A DNA stretch of 64,000 nucleotides from Brachybacterium fresconis (GCF_017876515.1 NZ_JAGIOC010000001.1:806001-870000); one strand, 5' to 3'. Counted from the stretch's first letter, positions 42,813 to 52,070 are shown. A program made the numbers and translations. The notes: generated by a model not told the origin, from the letters alone.

Positions 42813-44270
42813 GTGGGTGTGTGCGATGTTCCCATCATCTCGACCGTGTGCGACACCGCCGGCGAAGCAGCGGCCTCGCTGGTGGCGGCGCCGTTCGACT
42901 GGCTCGCCCAAGCAATGGGCGCTGCCGCCGGCTGGTTGTTCGAGGCCGTCTGGACGGTGTTCGACACCACCACCTTCGTGGACGTCACGAGGCCCGAGTA
43001 CGTGGCGGTCTACAACATTTTGTTCGGCATCGCGGTGTTCGTGATGCTGATCTTCTTCTGCCTCCAACTCATCACCGGTCTGATCCGCCGCGACCCCACC
43101 GCCCTGGGCAGGGCCGCGCTCGGTCTGGCGAAGTCCGTGCTCGGCAGCTTCGTCGTCATCATCCTGACGGCGTTGTTGTTGGAGATCGTGGATCAGCTGT
43201 GCGTCGGGATCATCCAGGCCGCCGGCGAGACCACCGAGTCGATGGGCGACAAGATCACCCTGCTGGCCGCGGGACTGGTCGGCATCAATATCGCCGCGCC
43301 CGGGGTGGGGGCGATCATCACGATCTTCCTCGCCGGCCTCGCCATCAGCGCGGCGGCCATCGTGTGGCTCTCCCTCCTCGTGCGGAAGGCGTTGCTGCTG
43401 GTGGCGATCGTGCTTGCACCCCTGGCGTTCTCCGGCGCGTCGTGGGATGCGACGCGGGGGTGGATCGGCAAGTGGGCGATGTTCGTCATCGCCCTGATCT
43501 GCTCGAAGCTGGTCCTGGTCGTGATGTTCCTTGTCGCTATCACTCAGGTGGCCGCACCGATCGATGGCGACCTGTCCTCGGTCAGCGATCCGATTGCCGG
43601 GATCGTGCTGATGGCGATGGCCGCGTTCGCCCCCTACCTGACGTACAAGTTCCTGTCCTTTGTGGGCTTTGACATGTATCACGCGATCGGGTCCGAGCAG
43701 GACGCGAAGACCGCCCTCAACCGGCCCGTCCCGACACCGAGCAAACCGGCCGGCGACGGCCCGCAGAAGGTCCTCGACGGAGGCAACAGCGGCAGCGGCG
43801 GGGGCAGCAACAGCGGTGGCGGCGGTAGCAGCGACAGCGGTGGGAAGACCCCGCCGCAGCCGAAGACTCCGACATCCCAGGCTGCGGGGAGCACTGCCGG
43901 GGCAGGCGGAGGGAAAGCCGCCGCCGCAGGCTCCGGGTCCGCCGGCGCGAGCGGCACAGCTGGAGCTGGTGCAGGTGCTGGTGCTGCGGCGGCTGGTCCG
44001 GCCGCAGCCCCGGTGATCGGCGCGAAGGTCGCCAAGGACGCCGCCACCGCTGGCCCCAAGGCCAGCACAGCGCTCGGCAGTCAGGGAGAGACCGCCGCCG
44101 ACGCCGCTGGGCAGTCCGGCAGCACCCCACCGCCATCGCAAGCGCCCCCGCCTTCGAGCCCCACGCCCAAGCCGGCATCCGCGGCACCGTCGACCGGCCC
44201 CTCACAGCCGGAGCCGCGTCCGCCGAAGCCGCCACCACCGCCGGCGCCGAAGCCCACTGGGAAGGAGTGA
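42813..44270 (+). CDS. Polytopic channel protein, TrbL/VirB6-like
   Basis: 485 aa from GTG 42813, 8 nt after GGAG; a GTG at 42804 overlaps the ribosome-binding site. Six to eight membrane helices (for example YNILFGIAVFVMLIFFCLQL, SVLGSFVVIILTALLLEIV, MFVIALICSKLVLVVMFLVA). The C-terminal 170 residues are low-complexity Gly/Ser/Ala/Pro. It is the VirB6-type inner-membrane core of the mating channel. The stop is 4 bp before the SCO6880-like gene. Confidence 0.85.
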   Translation: MGVCDVPIISTVCDTAGEAAASLVAAPFDWLAQAMGAAAGWLFEAVWTVFDTTTFVDVTRPEYVAVYNILFGIAVFVMLIFFCLQLITGLIRRDPTALGRAALGLAKSVLGSFVVIILTALLLEIVDQLCVGIIQAAGETTESMGDKITLLAAGLVGINIAAPGVGAIITIFLAGLAISAAAIVWLSLLVRKALLLVAIVLAPLAFSGASWDATRGWIGKWAMFVIALICSKLVLVVMFLVAITQVAAPIDGDLSSVSDPIAGIVLMAMAAFAPYLTYKFLSFVGFDMYHAIGSEQDAKTALNRPVPTPSKPAGDGPQKVLDGGNSGSGGGSNSGGGGSSDSGGKTPPQPKTPTSQAAGSTAGAGGGKAAAAGSGSAGASGTAGAGAGAGAAAAGPAAAPVIGAKVAKDAATAGPKASTALGSQGETAADAAGQSGSTPPPSQAPPPSSPTPKPASAAPSTGPSQPEPRPPKPPPPPAPKPTGKE

Positions 44271-44274
44271 AGGC

Positions 44275-45738
44275 ATGACCTCGAAGCAGAAAGAGCCCTC
44301 GACCGCGCTGGTGCCGGTCAAGTTCTCCCGCCTGACCCGGCGCGGCATCCTCCTCGGCCTCTCCTTATCCCAACTCGTCGCGCTGTCGACCGGTGTCCTC
44401 GCCGTCGTGGTCGCGCTGTATGCAGGCGGTGGCATCCTGCTGGCTTACACCGCGCCGGTCTGGGTGCTGTCCGCCGCCCTGACGTGGGTACCGGTCGCCG
44501 GGCGTCCGGCCGTGGAATGGCTGCCGGTCACGTTTTGGTGGCTGTGGCGTGCGACCGGTGGTCAGCTCCTGTACCGGCGCCGCATCGTTGTCCCACGGCC
44601 GGCCGGCACGCTCGCGCTGCCCGGTGACATGGCCCGGCTGCGCGAATACGCCGATCCCGACACCGGCGCCGGGATGGTCCATGACCCTCACCAGCAGACC
44701 CTGACCGTGGTGTGCGAGGTGGCCCATCCTGCGTTCGTGCTGCTTGATCCCGGCGAGCAGGAACGCCGGGTCACCTCGTGGGGTCGGGTGCTGGCCACCG
44801 TGTGCCGCTCCGGGCGGATCGCGACCCTCCAGGTGCTGGAGCGTACTCTGCCAGACTCCGGCACCGGGCTGGCCGAATGGTGGGCGACCCACGGCACCGC
44901 CGAGGACACGTGGGCCGCAACCACCTACGCAGAGTTGATCGATCGTGCCGGCCCGGCCGGGGAACGCCACGCCACCACCTTGTCACTGAGCCTGGACATG
45001 AAGACCAGCGCGCGGCAGATCAGGACCGCCGGGGGTGGCATCCGGGGTGCTGCCGCCGTGCTGCGTCAGGAGATGTCCACCCTCACCGCCGCCCTGCGCT
45101 CGGCCGACCTCACCCCCTCGGGCTGGCTGAGTCCTGGGCAGATCGCCGTCATCCTGCGCGCCGCGTACGACCCGGCCATCGCCGCCACATTGGCGCGCCA
45201 CGGCGAACTCGGCCAGCACCTCGCCACGGCCGGACCCGTGGCCGTCAACGAATCCTGGACCAGACTGCGCACCGACTCCGCCCACCACGCCGTGCTGTGG
45301 ATCAATGAGTGGCCGCGTTCCATGGTCTACCCGGGGTTCCTGTCCCCGGTGCTGCTCTCTACCGGCATCCAGCGCTCGTTCTCGCTGCTGTGCACGCCGA
45401 TGCGCTCGGACCAGGCGGCCCGGGACATCCGCAAGAAGAAGGTCGAGCACATCTCCGACCAGGCCCAACGCGCCAAGATCGGGCAGATCGAAGACGCCGC
45501 CCACACGGCCGAATACCACGACGTCCTCCAGCAGGAAGCCGACCTGACCGCTGGCCACGGCGTGCTGCGCTACACCGGCCTCATCAGCGTCTCCGCACCG
45601 ACCGTCGACGAACTCGACGCCGCCGTGGCCGCGATCGAACAGGCCGCCATCCAAGCCTCCTGCGAGACCCGGCTACTGGTCGGCCAGCAGGCCGCGGCGT
45701 TCACCGCTGCCGCGCTGCCGCTGTGCCGCCACATCTGA
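44275..45738 (+). CDS. SCO6880-family conjugation protein (PrgI/VirB3-VirB4 N-like)
   Basis: 487 aa. Two N-terminal helices (LGLSLSQLVALSTGVLAVVV and LAYTAPVWVLSAALTWVPV) of PrgI/VirB3 type are followed by a soluble VirB4-N-like region (TLSLSLDMKTSARQIRTAGGG, LWINEWPRSMVYPGFLSPVL). There is no Walker motif; the ATPase is the separate protein at 46697. Together they reconstitute VirB3-VirB4. Known from Streptomyces-type elements. Confidence 0.82.
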   Translation: MTSKQKEPSTALVPVKFSRLTRRGILLGLSLSQLVALSTGVLAVVVALYAGGGILLAYTAPVWVLSAALTWVPVAGRPAVEWLPVTFWWLWRATGGQLLYRRRIVVPRPAGTLALPGDMARLREYADPDTGAGMVHDPHQQTLTVVCEVAHPAFVLLDPGEQERRVTSWGRVLATVCRSGRIATLQVLERTLPDSGTGLAEWWATHGTAEDTWAATTYAELIDRAGPAGERHATTLSLSLDMKTSARQIRTAGGGIRGAAAVLRQEMSTLTAALRSADLTPSGWLSPGQIAVILRAAYDPAIAATLARHGELGQHLATAGPVAVNESWTRLRTDSAHHAVLWINEWPRSMVYPGFLSPVLLSTGIQRSFSLLCTPMRSDQAARDIRKKKVEHISDQAQRAKIGQIEDAAHTAEYHDVLQQEADLTAGHGVLRYTGLISVSAPTVDELDAAVAAIEQAAIQASCETRLLVGQQAAAFTAAALPLCRHI

Positions 45739-45777
45739 CCCAACTCACGCGGGGCGGGGCTCACGGTGGGGGCGTGC

Positions 45778-45825
45778 GTGCACCTGACAGGCGAGCCCCG
45801 GATGCCGGGGTTTTCCGTTCTCGCC
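45778..45825 (+). promoter_or_regulatory. GTGCACCT-type leader with nested hairpin, copy 4
   Basis: GTGCACCTGACAGG at 45778-45791. The outer stem GGCGAG (45790-45795) pairs with CTCGCC (45820-45825). The inner stem CCCCGG/CCGGGG (45796-45801 / 45805-45810) is followed by TTTT, so this copy could also act as an attenuator. AGGAGG then ATG 45840 follow. Confidence 0.65.
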
Positions 45826-45839
45826 CACAGGAGGCGCTC

Positions 45840-46700
45840 ATGCCCACGTTCCATGACCCGCTCCTCGATGCCGCTGAAGCATCCGAAGCGCTGCGCGGCC
45901 TCGCGCACGCCAGCCGGGTCTTCGACGATCCCGCCGACACGTACGCGGTGTTCGGTGACCTCGTGGCCAGCGTCCGGTCACTGCGGCAGGTGCTCGACCA
46001 GCTCGCCAACACGCATCTGACCCACCGCGACCGTGCCCACGATGACGACGGCGATCACCTCGCAGGATCGGACAGCGTGTTCGCTGCCGCCGACGAGCTG
46101 CACCACGCCGGCACCCTGCTCGACCAGGCCCAGGACCGCCTCGATGCCGCGTTCTCCCATTCGGGGCGGATCGCCTGGCACCCCGAGCCCGCCGTCTCCC
46201 ACGAGGCGCCGACCGATACTGCCGAGCGGCGGTGGGTCTCCGTGGTGTTCCTCCAGGGCGAGGAGGCGGAGGAGGTGCTGGACCTGATCGACCGCGAGGG
46301 CACCGACACCGCGATCACCCACCTTGCTCAGTGGGACTTCGGGGAGGAGACCACCGACGCCGCCATGGAGAACGGCTACGTCTTCGACGCACCCCCGACC
46401 GGGGCACTCGACCGGGTCGCGACCGAGGGCGACTACGCCCTGACCTACAACCCGGCCATGGGGCACGTCAGCCTGCTGCGCCAGCACACCGTCCCACCCG
46501 ATGCGGAACTGGACGACGCCGATGTGGTGCCCGCCCGTGAAGCCATCGCCGACGTCGGTCCCCTCGACACGAGCACATCGCATGCTACCCGCACAGCAAT
46601 GCGGGAGCGATCGCTGCGGACATCGCCCGCGGCGCAGGAGGACTGGTTCGCCGGGCCCGCCCGCACGGCCGGGCCGGCAGGGCGGGGGCTGTCCCGATGA
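45840..46700 (+). CDS. Hypothetical conjugation-module protein
   Basis: 286 aa from ATG 45840 behind AGGAGG. The N-terminal half is helical (EASEALRGLAHASRVFDDP, VRSLRQVLDQLAN, ADELHHAGTLLDQAQDRL). The middle segment WVSVVFLQGEEAEEVLDLIDREG...LAQWDFGEE is acidic. The last 60 residues are disordered. It is soluble with no catalytic motif. Its position between VirB3- and VirB4-like genes and the stop overlap suggest a coupled accessory factor. Confidence 0.68.
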   Translation: MPTFHDPLLDAAEASEALRGLAHASRVFDDPADTYAVFGDLVASVRSLRQVLDQLANTHLTHRDRAHDDDGDHLAGSDSVFAAADELHHAGTLLDQAQDRLDAAFSHSGRIAWHPEPAVSHEAPTDTAERRWVSVVFLQGEEAEEVLDLIDREGTDTAITHLAQWDFGEETTDAAMENGYVFDAPPTGALDRVATEGDYALTYNPAMGHVSLLRQHTVPPDAELDDADVVPAREAIADVGPLDTSTSHATRTAMRERSLRTSPAAQEDWFAGPARTAGPAGRGLSR

Positions 46701-48184
46701 GCGCGCGCGAGACCGAGCGGCTGCACACCTCGGTGCTGGTCGCTCCGGCGAAGGAGCGACGCCGACTGCGCAAGCAGCGCCGGGAGGCGGCCGCCCGCCT
46801 CCAAGCCGAACAGCGCCGAACCGAGCAGGCAGCAGCGCGAGCAAAGGCCGACGCTGAGCGCGCCGAACGCCGTGCGACGACGTATCTGCCTGCCGCCGGT
46901 GAACCCGGACCGGCAGCGCTGCGCACACCGGGCAGATTCCACCTCCCCAGGCACCAGGACACGTCCGCGACGTTGGCCGGCGCGTATCCGTTCGTCGCCG
47001 AGGGCGGTCTGGGCGCCGACGGAGTGTTCGTCGGCCAAGACCTCTACTCCGGCGGCTCCTTTGTCTACGACCCCTGGGTGCTCTACGCCCGTGGGGTCAT
47101 CACCGCTCCCAACCTCGTCCTGGCCGGGATCGTCGGCTCCGGCAAGTCCGCCCTGGCGAAGTCGCTTTACACGCGGTCGTTGCCGTTCGGGCGGCGCGTG
47201 TACGTGCCCGGCGATCCCAAGGGCGAACACACCCGCGTGGCCGAAGCGGTCGGCGGGCGAGCGATCGTCCTCGGCCACGGCCTGAACACCCGCCTCAACC
47301 CCCTCGACGAGGGTCACCGACCATCCGGGCTCTCGGATGCGCAGTGGTCCACCACGGTCGCCTCCCGCCGCCGCGACCTCATCGGCGCCCTGGCAGAAAC
47401 CGTCCTCGCCCGCGGTCTGACACCCTTGGAGCACACCGCGATCGACCTGGCGCTGACCGAGACGGTGCGGGAGAACACCGTGCCGATCCTGCCGATGGTC
47501 GTCGACCGCATCCTCACCCCGAACGACGAAGCAGACGGCAGGTTGGCCGAAGACGGCCGGCTCGTTGGCCACGCCCTGCGCCGCCTGGTGGCCGGTGACC
47601 TCGCCGGCCTGTTCGACGGACCCTCGACCGTGGCGTTCGATCCCGCCTTGCCGATGATCTCGCTCGATCTGTCCCGCGTGACGGAAAACGCCACGCTCAT
47701 GTCGGTGTTGATGACGTGCTCGTCGGCGTGGATGGAGTCGGCACTGCTGGACCCGGCCGGTGGGCAACGCTGGGTGATCTATGACGAAGCCTGGCGGCTG
47801 ATGTCCCATCCTGCCCTGCTGCGCCGGATGGATGCGCACTGGAGGCTGGCGCGGCATTACGGGATCGCGAACATGCTGATCTTCCACAAGCTCTCCGACC
47901 TCGACAACGTCGGCGATGCCGGCTCCGCCATGCGCTCCCTGGCCAACAGCCTCCTGGCCAATGCCGAGACCCGGATTGTCTACCGGCAGGAGTCCGATCA
48001 GCTGGGCTCCACCGCGCACGCCCTCGGGCTCACCGGCACGGAGCAGAAACTCCTCCCATCCCTGGGGGTCGGGCAGGGGCTCTGGCGGATCAAAGACCGT
48101 GCCTTCGTGACGCAGCACCAGCTGCATCCGGCCGAGCTGGAACTGTTCGACACCAGCTCCCGGCTCACCTCGGGGGTGAAGTGA
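46697..48184 (+). CDS. VirB4-like conjugation ATPase
   Basis: 495 aa. A basic coiled N-terminus (KERRRLRKQRREAAARLQAEQ) precedes the ATPase. Walker A GIVGSGKSALAK, Walker B RWVIYDEAW, and sensor/arginine regions MLIFHKLSDL and SLLANAETRIVYRQE. It powers assembly of the mating channel. It acts with the SCO6880-like protein, which supplies the N-terminal VirB4 part. Confidence 0.9.
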   Translation: MSARETERLHTSVLVAPAKERRRLRKQRREAAARLQAEQRRTEQAAARAKADAERAERRATTYLPAAGEPGPAALRTPGRFHLPRHQDTSATLAGAYPFVAEGGLGADGVFVGQDLYSGGSFVYDPWVLYARGVITAPNLVLAGIVGSGKSALAKSLYTRSLPFGRRVYVPGDPKGEHTRVAEAVGGRAIVLGHGLNTRLNPLDEGHRPSGLSDAQWSTTVASRRRDLIGALAETVLARGLTPLEHTAIDLALTETVRENTVPILPMVVDRILTPNDEADGRLAEDGRLVGHALRRLVAGDLAGLFDGPSTVAFDPALPMISLDLSRVTENATLMSVLMTCSSAWMESALLDPAGGQRWVIYDEAWRLMSHPALLRRMDAHWRLARHYGIANMLIFHKLSDLDNVGDAGSAMRSLANSLLANAETRIVYRQESDQLGSTAHALGLTGTEQKLLPSLGVGQGLWRIKDRAFVTQHQLHPAELELFDTSSRLTSGVK

Positions 48185-48747
48185 TGAACCGCAAGCCCCC
48201 ACACCGCACGAGCCCGCAAAAGCCCGAGGAGACCCCGGTGGTGTTGCCGCACGTCGTCATCACCGTCACCAAGACCGGCGCCTTGGACGTCACGGTCGAC
48301 GGCACCGACTTCCCGCCGCCATCGGAGGCAGAGACGTGGACGCGGAGCACCTTCGGCACCGTCCTGGACGCCATCACCGCCGACCGGACGATCACCGTGC
48401 GCATCGAGGTCCGCGAAACCGACGGGGCCGTGTTCACCGACGTCATCCGCGCCCGACGCCGCACCCCGCCACCCGCCGATGCCGAACCCAGCGAGCCAGC
48501 CTCGGGGCGGGGGAAGCACACGACGAAACCCCGCGGCCCCGCGCTGGCGGAGGTGACCGCAGACGGGTTCGTGCCCGGCGAGGACGTCGCCGTCGCGGTC
48601 ATCATTTCCCACACCGACGCAACGGGCACCGGGACGGCGCGGGCTCTTCACCTCGACCGCTTCCGGCCCGTCCTGCGCGACGGGACGGGTGAGGTCGTGT
48701 TGCTGGGCCGCGTCTCGGGGACCCTGCATGTGCGGCGGTTGCCGTGA
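48184..48747 (+). CDS. Hypothetical protein between VirB4- and VirD4-like genes
   Basis: 187 aa, ATG 48184 (or GTG 48181) overlapping the ATPase stop. Beta-rich: VVITVTKTGALDVTVDGTDF, RTITVRIEVRETDGAVFTDV, ADGFVPGEDVAVAVIISHTD. A Pro/Lys linker separates two halves. It ends overlapping the VirD4-like GTG. Possibly a coupling-protein partner; no family recognised. Confidence 0.68.
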   Translation: MNRKPPHRTSPQKPEETPVVLPHVVITVTKTGALDVTVDGTDFPPPSEAETWTRSTFGTVLDAITADRTITVRIEVRETDGAVFTDVIRARRRTPPPADAEPSEPASGRGKHTTKPRGPALAEVTADGFVPGEDVAVAVIISHTDATGTGTARALHLDRFRPVLRDGTGEVVLLGRVSGTLHVRRLP

Positions 48748-50525
48748 GCGCACCGCAACGGCAGACCGGAAGCATGGGCGAGGAGCTGACCAACGCCGCC
48801 CTCGTCGGCCTGGTCGGCATGTTCGGGGTCGCGCTCATCCTCCGCGCCGCAGGGTCCGTCGCGGCGTTCCTCACCGGCACACACCAACCCGAAGCCGGCC
48901 CGGCCGCAGGACTCGGGGTGCTGTTCAACCCCGCAGACCCCGCAAGCGCGCTGGCCGCCGATGGCCTGCACCCGGTCGCCTACTGGATCACCACCGCGGC
49001 CCTGCTCGCAGGGCTCATGGCCACCGGTGCATGGGTGTGGGGTCGGTTACGACGGCACTCACGGAAGGTCGAGCGTGACCCGCGGCGCCTCGCCGGGACC
49101 GCCACCAGCCACGAAGTCGCCCAGACCGCTTCGGGCAAGGCGCTGCTACGCCGCGCCGGGACACTTCGGCCCTCGCTGAGCGATTCAGTGCCGTCGGATG
49201 TCGGCTATCGGATTGGCACCTCCAAGGGGCGTGAGGTCTGGGCGAGTGTGGAGGACTCGATCCTGCTCATCGGTCCACCCCGATCCGGCAAAGGCCTGCA
49301 CATCGTGATCCCGGCGATCCTCGACGCGCCCGGCGCCGTCGTCACCACCAGCACGCGGCCGGACAACCTCACCGCCACCCTCCGCGCCCGCGAGCGGGTC
49401 GGCCCCGTCGCCGTCTTCGACCCGCAGCGCTTGGCTGAGGGGCTGCCTGCCGGGATGCGCTGGTCACCTATCCGCGGCTGCGAAGACCCGCTGACGGCGA
49501 TGATCCGCGCCACCGGACTGGCCGCGGCCACCGGGCTGTCCGCCGGTGGGGTCGAGTCCGGGGGCTTCTGGGAAGGCAAAACACGTACAGCCCTCCAATC
49601 GCTCCTGCACGCCGCGGCCCTCGACCACCGGCCGCCGGCCGAGTTGTTCCGATGGACTCTTGACCCCTCCGCGGCCGCCGAAGCCGTCGCCATCCTGTCG
49701 AACTCGGCACAAGCGGCGACCGGGTGGGCGGACTCGCTCGGGGCGATGATCGACGCCGACCCGAAGACCCGAGACTCCATCTGGCAAGGCGTGGCGCTGG
49801 CACTCGGGGCGCTGGCCGACCCCCGCGTACTCGACGCCGTGACACCACGACCCGGTGAGGACTTCGACCCTGAACGCTTTATCCACGAGCGCGGAACTCT
49901 CTATCTGCTCGCCACCGGTGCCGGTGCTGGGGCGTCCGCCGCCCTGGTCGCCGCGTTCGTCGAAGACCTCATCGAAACCGCACGCCGGATCGCCGCCCGC
50001 TCACCGGGCGCACGACTCGACCCGCCCCTACTGCTCGCACTGGACGAGATCGGCAACATCGCACCCCTACCGTCGTTACCGACCTTGATGGCCGAAGGCG
50101 GCGGTACCGGCATCACCACCCTCCCAGTGTTGCAGTCGTTGGCGCAGGCGCGGAACAAGTGGAATGACAACGCCGCCGGCGCGATCTGGGACGCCAGCAT
50201 CGCCAAAATCATCCTCGGCGGCGCCTCCAACAGCCGCGACCTCCAAGACCTCTCCACCCTCATCGGCGAACGCGACGAATACACCGACTCCGTCACCCTC
50301 GGCGACCACGGCACCCGCTCCAACCAACGCTCCATCCGCCGCGTCGCGATCCTGCCACCGGACCGGATCAGGACATTGCCGTTCGGCACCGGTGTCACCC
50401 TGCTGCGCTCGGCGCCACCAATCGTCACTGACTTGCACCCCTGGCCGTCCCGGCCCGACGCGGCTCGGTTGAAGGCCGACCGCGTCGAGATCGAGACACT
50501 GCTGCGCCGCCCCGCGCAGCCCTGA
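48744..50525 (+). CDS. Type IV coupling protein, VirD4/TraG-like
   Basis: 593 aa, GTG start. Two N-terminal membrane helices (LVGLVGMFGVALILRAAGSV, VAYWITTAALLAGLMATGAW). Walker A GPPRSGKG, a TraG-type NTSTRPDN-like segment (VVTTSTRPDN), Walker B LLLALDEIGNIAPL, and TTLPVLQSLAQ. It links a relaxase-DNA complex to the channel. No relaxase gene is found here, so it may serve one encoded elsewhere. Confidence 0.92.
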   Translation: MSAPQRQTGSMGEELTNAALVGLVGMFGVALILRAAGSVAAFLTGTHQPEAGPAAGLGVLFNPADPASALAADGLHPVAYWITTAALLAGLMATGAWVWGRLRRHSRKVERDPRRLAGTATSHEVAQTASGKALLRRAGTLRPSLSDSVPSDVGYRIGTSKGREVWASVEDSILLIGPPRSGKGLHIVIPAILDAPGAVVTTSTRPDNLTATLRARERVGPVAVFDPQRLAEGLPAGMRWSPIRGCEDPLTAMIRATGLAAATGLSAGGVESGGFWEGKTRTALQSLLHAAALDHRPPAELFRWTLDPSAAAEAVAILSNSAQAATGWADSLGAMIDADPKTRDSIWQGVALALGALADPRVLDAVTPRPGEDFDPERFIHERGTLYLLATGAGAGASAALVAAFVEDLIETARRIAARSPGARLDPPLLLALDEIGNIAPLPSLPTLMAEGGGTGITTLPVLQSLAQARNKWNDNAAGAIWDASIAKIILGGASNSRDLQDLSTLIGERDEYTDSVTLGDHGTRSNQRSIRRVAILPPDRIRTLPFGTGVTLLRSAPPIVTDLHPWPSRPDAARLKADRVEIETLLRRPAQP

Positions 50526-50546
50526 CCCCATTGCGTGGATCGGCGT

Positions 50547-50601
50547 GTGCACCTGCCTGACAGGAGCGACCCCGACTCACGGGGACGCGGCACTTGTCAG
50601 G
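50547..50601 (+). promoter_or_regulatory. GTGCACCT-type leader with nested hairpin, copy 5
   Basis: GTGCACCTGCCTGACAGG at 50547-50564. The outer stem CCTGACA (50556-50562) pairs with TGTCAGG (50595-50601). The inner stem CCCCG-ACTCA-CGGGG spans 50570-50584. A GGAAGGA ribosome-binding site follows directly, then ATG 50615. Confidence 0.65.
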
Positions 50602-50614
50602 AAGGAATAGTCCG

Positions 50615-51082
50615 ATGGCTATCCGCACGCAGCAATCCATCTCGGGGTTCATCGCCACCGATCCGCAGCTCACCACCACGGAGAACGGTGACGCTCGGTT
50701 CTATGCCCGGTTCGGGCAGGAGAACTACCACAAGGACCCGGACGGGTCCTTCACGAAGCTGGAGCCGAGCTTCAGCAATCTCGTGCTGTACCGGGCCACC
50801 GCCGAACGCGCCTACGAGCGGTTCACAAAGGGCGACAATTTCGTCGCCGAAGGCTACGCGCACGAGTACTCCTACACCCGCGACGGGCAGCAGATCGAGG
50901 GCGAGGAGTTCGTGGCCAAGAAGATCGGCCACGACACCGCCCGGACCCGCTACGACGTGGACCGCACACCCCGCCGCTCGGGCGTCACCGCAGAGCACGA
51001 GAGCACTACCCGCGAGCAGAACCGAGCGTTCGACCCGCCTCAAGCCCGGTCGGCTGCCGATGCTCCGGTGCTGGGTCGCTGA
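50615..51082 (+). CDS. Single-stranded DNA-binding protein (element SSB)
   Basis: 155 aa from ATG 50615. OB-fold pattern: QQSISGFIATDPQLTTTENGDARFYARFG, then LVLYRATAERAYERFTKGDNFVAEGYAHEYSY. The C-terminus is polar, without the canonical DDDIPF tip. It should coat transferred single strands in the recipient, complementing the ArdC-like protein. Confidence 0.83.
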   Translation: MAIRTQQSISGFIATDPQLTTTENGDARFYARFGQENYHKDPDGSFTKLEPSFSNLVLYRATAERAYERFTKGDNFVAEGYAHEYSYTRDGQQIEGEEFVAKKIGHDTARTRYDVDRTPRRSGVTAEHESTTREQNRAFDPPQARSAADAPVLGR

Positions 51083-51100
51083 ACCGGGAGGAGCAGCATC

Positions 51101-51727
51101 ATGAACGCGCACACGCCGCCCCCGGAGCCCGACGAGAGCGACCTCGATGACGACCTGGACGACGACTTCGACACTGAGATGGCCAATGAGTCGGTGGGCG
51201 GACCGCCGCACCCGGTGAACTGGAACTTGCTCTCCGCCCACGACCTGGAACAAGAATGGCTGGAACTGAACCGGTGGATCGACTGGCTCCGCCACACCTA
51301 CGGGCTCCCCGCCGCCGTGATCCCACCGTTCTGGCACCACCACCCCGAACTGGTCTGGGAGCTATCTGCCCTGCACCTGCACTGGCTAAGCGCCTACGAT
51401 CCTGAGCAGAACGGCTCCGCACCCATCGGTTGGCACCGTGACTTCGCCGATGCCAGGGTACGGCTGCGCGACTGGGTCGCTGCTTCCGGCACCCGTCTCG
51501 ACCGGGACCGTCCCACCCGGCAGACCACCTGGCCCGGCGAAGAGCCCGCACCGCCGATGGAGGACATCGTCATCGGTGACCGTGACGATGAGTTCGTCGA
51601 CTTCGTCCGCGAACAGGTCAAGCAGCGGCAAGCCGCCGAGGACGCGTTCTTCGCCACCATCGACGACGCCACCGGTGAAGTGTTCGACCATCGCGTCGGT
51701 GACCACCGCCAGCAAGGCGCGCGCTGA
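51101..51727 (+). CDS. DUF4913 family protein
   Basis: 208 aa behind GGGAGGAGC. A strongly acidic N-terminus (DESDLDDDLDDDFDTE) precedes the DUF4913 signature: LNRWIDWLRHTYGLPAAVIPPFWHHHPELVWELSALHLHWLSAY. The family is common in actinobacterial conjugative elements and has no known activity. Its stop overlaps the next ATG. Confidence 0.8.
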   Translation: MNAHTPPPEPDESDLDDDLDDDFDTEMANESVGGPPHPVNWNLLSAHDLEQEWLELNRWIDWLRHTYGLPAAVIPPFWHHHPELVWELSALHLHWLSAYDPEQNGSAPIGWHRDFADARVRLRDWVAASGTRLDRDRPTRQTTWPGEEPAPPMEDIVIGDRDDEFVDFVREQVKQRQAAEDAFFATIDDATGEVFDHRVGDHRQQGAR

Positions 51728-51924
51728 TGGTGCGCTCCTACGGGCGCAAGACCGAACGGGCCGACGCAGACCGACCGGTCCGGGTCCGGTTCGACCGGCG
51801 CGAGGAGATCGACGCTGAGAAGGTCGCCGAAGTCCTCATCCGCCTGGCTCTGCGCGCGTCCGACGACGATGTCACCGCCCAAGCAGGCAAGCACCTTCGC
51901 CAACTGCTCACACCCGGACGGTAG
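51727..51924 (+). CDS. Small basic/acidic helical protein
   Basis: 65 aa. RPVRVRFDRREEIDAEKVAEVLIRLALRA in pieces is followed by an amphipathic helix. Coupled to DUF4913 by an overlap. Possibly a DNA-binding or recombination accessory (excisionase-sized) protein. This is only a suggestion, based on its size and position before the recombinase. Confidence 0.6.
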   Translation: MVRSYGRKTERADADRPVRVRFDRREEIDAEKVAEVLIRLALRASDDDVTAQAGKHLRQLLTPGR

Positions 51925-51972
51925 AATCAGAAGCCAACACGACGATCATGGCGTCGCTGGCACCGACCCAAA

Positions 51973-51996
51973 ACCCCGCCCCGGGGTGTTCTTTTC
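51973..51996 (+). terminator. Probable intrinsic terminator before the recombinase
   Basis: ACCCC-GCCCC-GGGGT followed by GTTCTTTT, about 50 bp after the last transfer gene. It would separate the transfer operon from the recombinase. Confidence 0.55.
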
Positions 51997-52008
51997 GAAT
52001 CCTGACAT

Positions 52009-52065
52009 GACCGCCACCCGGCGCCCCAGACACCCAACCGAACAGTTGGGCACTGAAAGGCGGTC
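52009..52065 (+). promoter_or_regulatory. Structured leader of the recombinase gene
   Basis: The outer stem GACCGCC (52009-52015) pairs with GGCGGTC (52059-52065) just before ATG 52071. The inner stem CCCAAC/GTTGGG spans 52033-52050. The GAAAGG ribosome-binding site (52055-52060) partly lies in the outer stem, so folding could limit recombinase translation. Confidence 0.5.
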
Positions 52066-52070
52066 ACCCG

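Noticed and set aside
43780..44260. Gly/Ser/Ala/Pro repeats in the VirB6-like gene as a possible DNA repeat array
   Set aside because: It is a coding low-complexity tail with irregular units. There is no constant repeat and spacer pattern, so it is not CRISPR-like.
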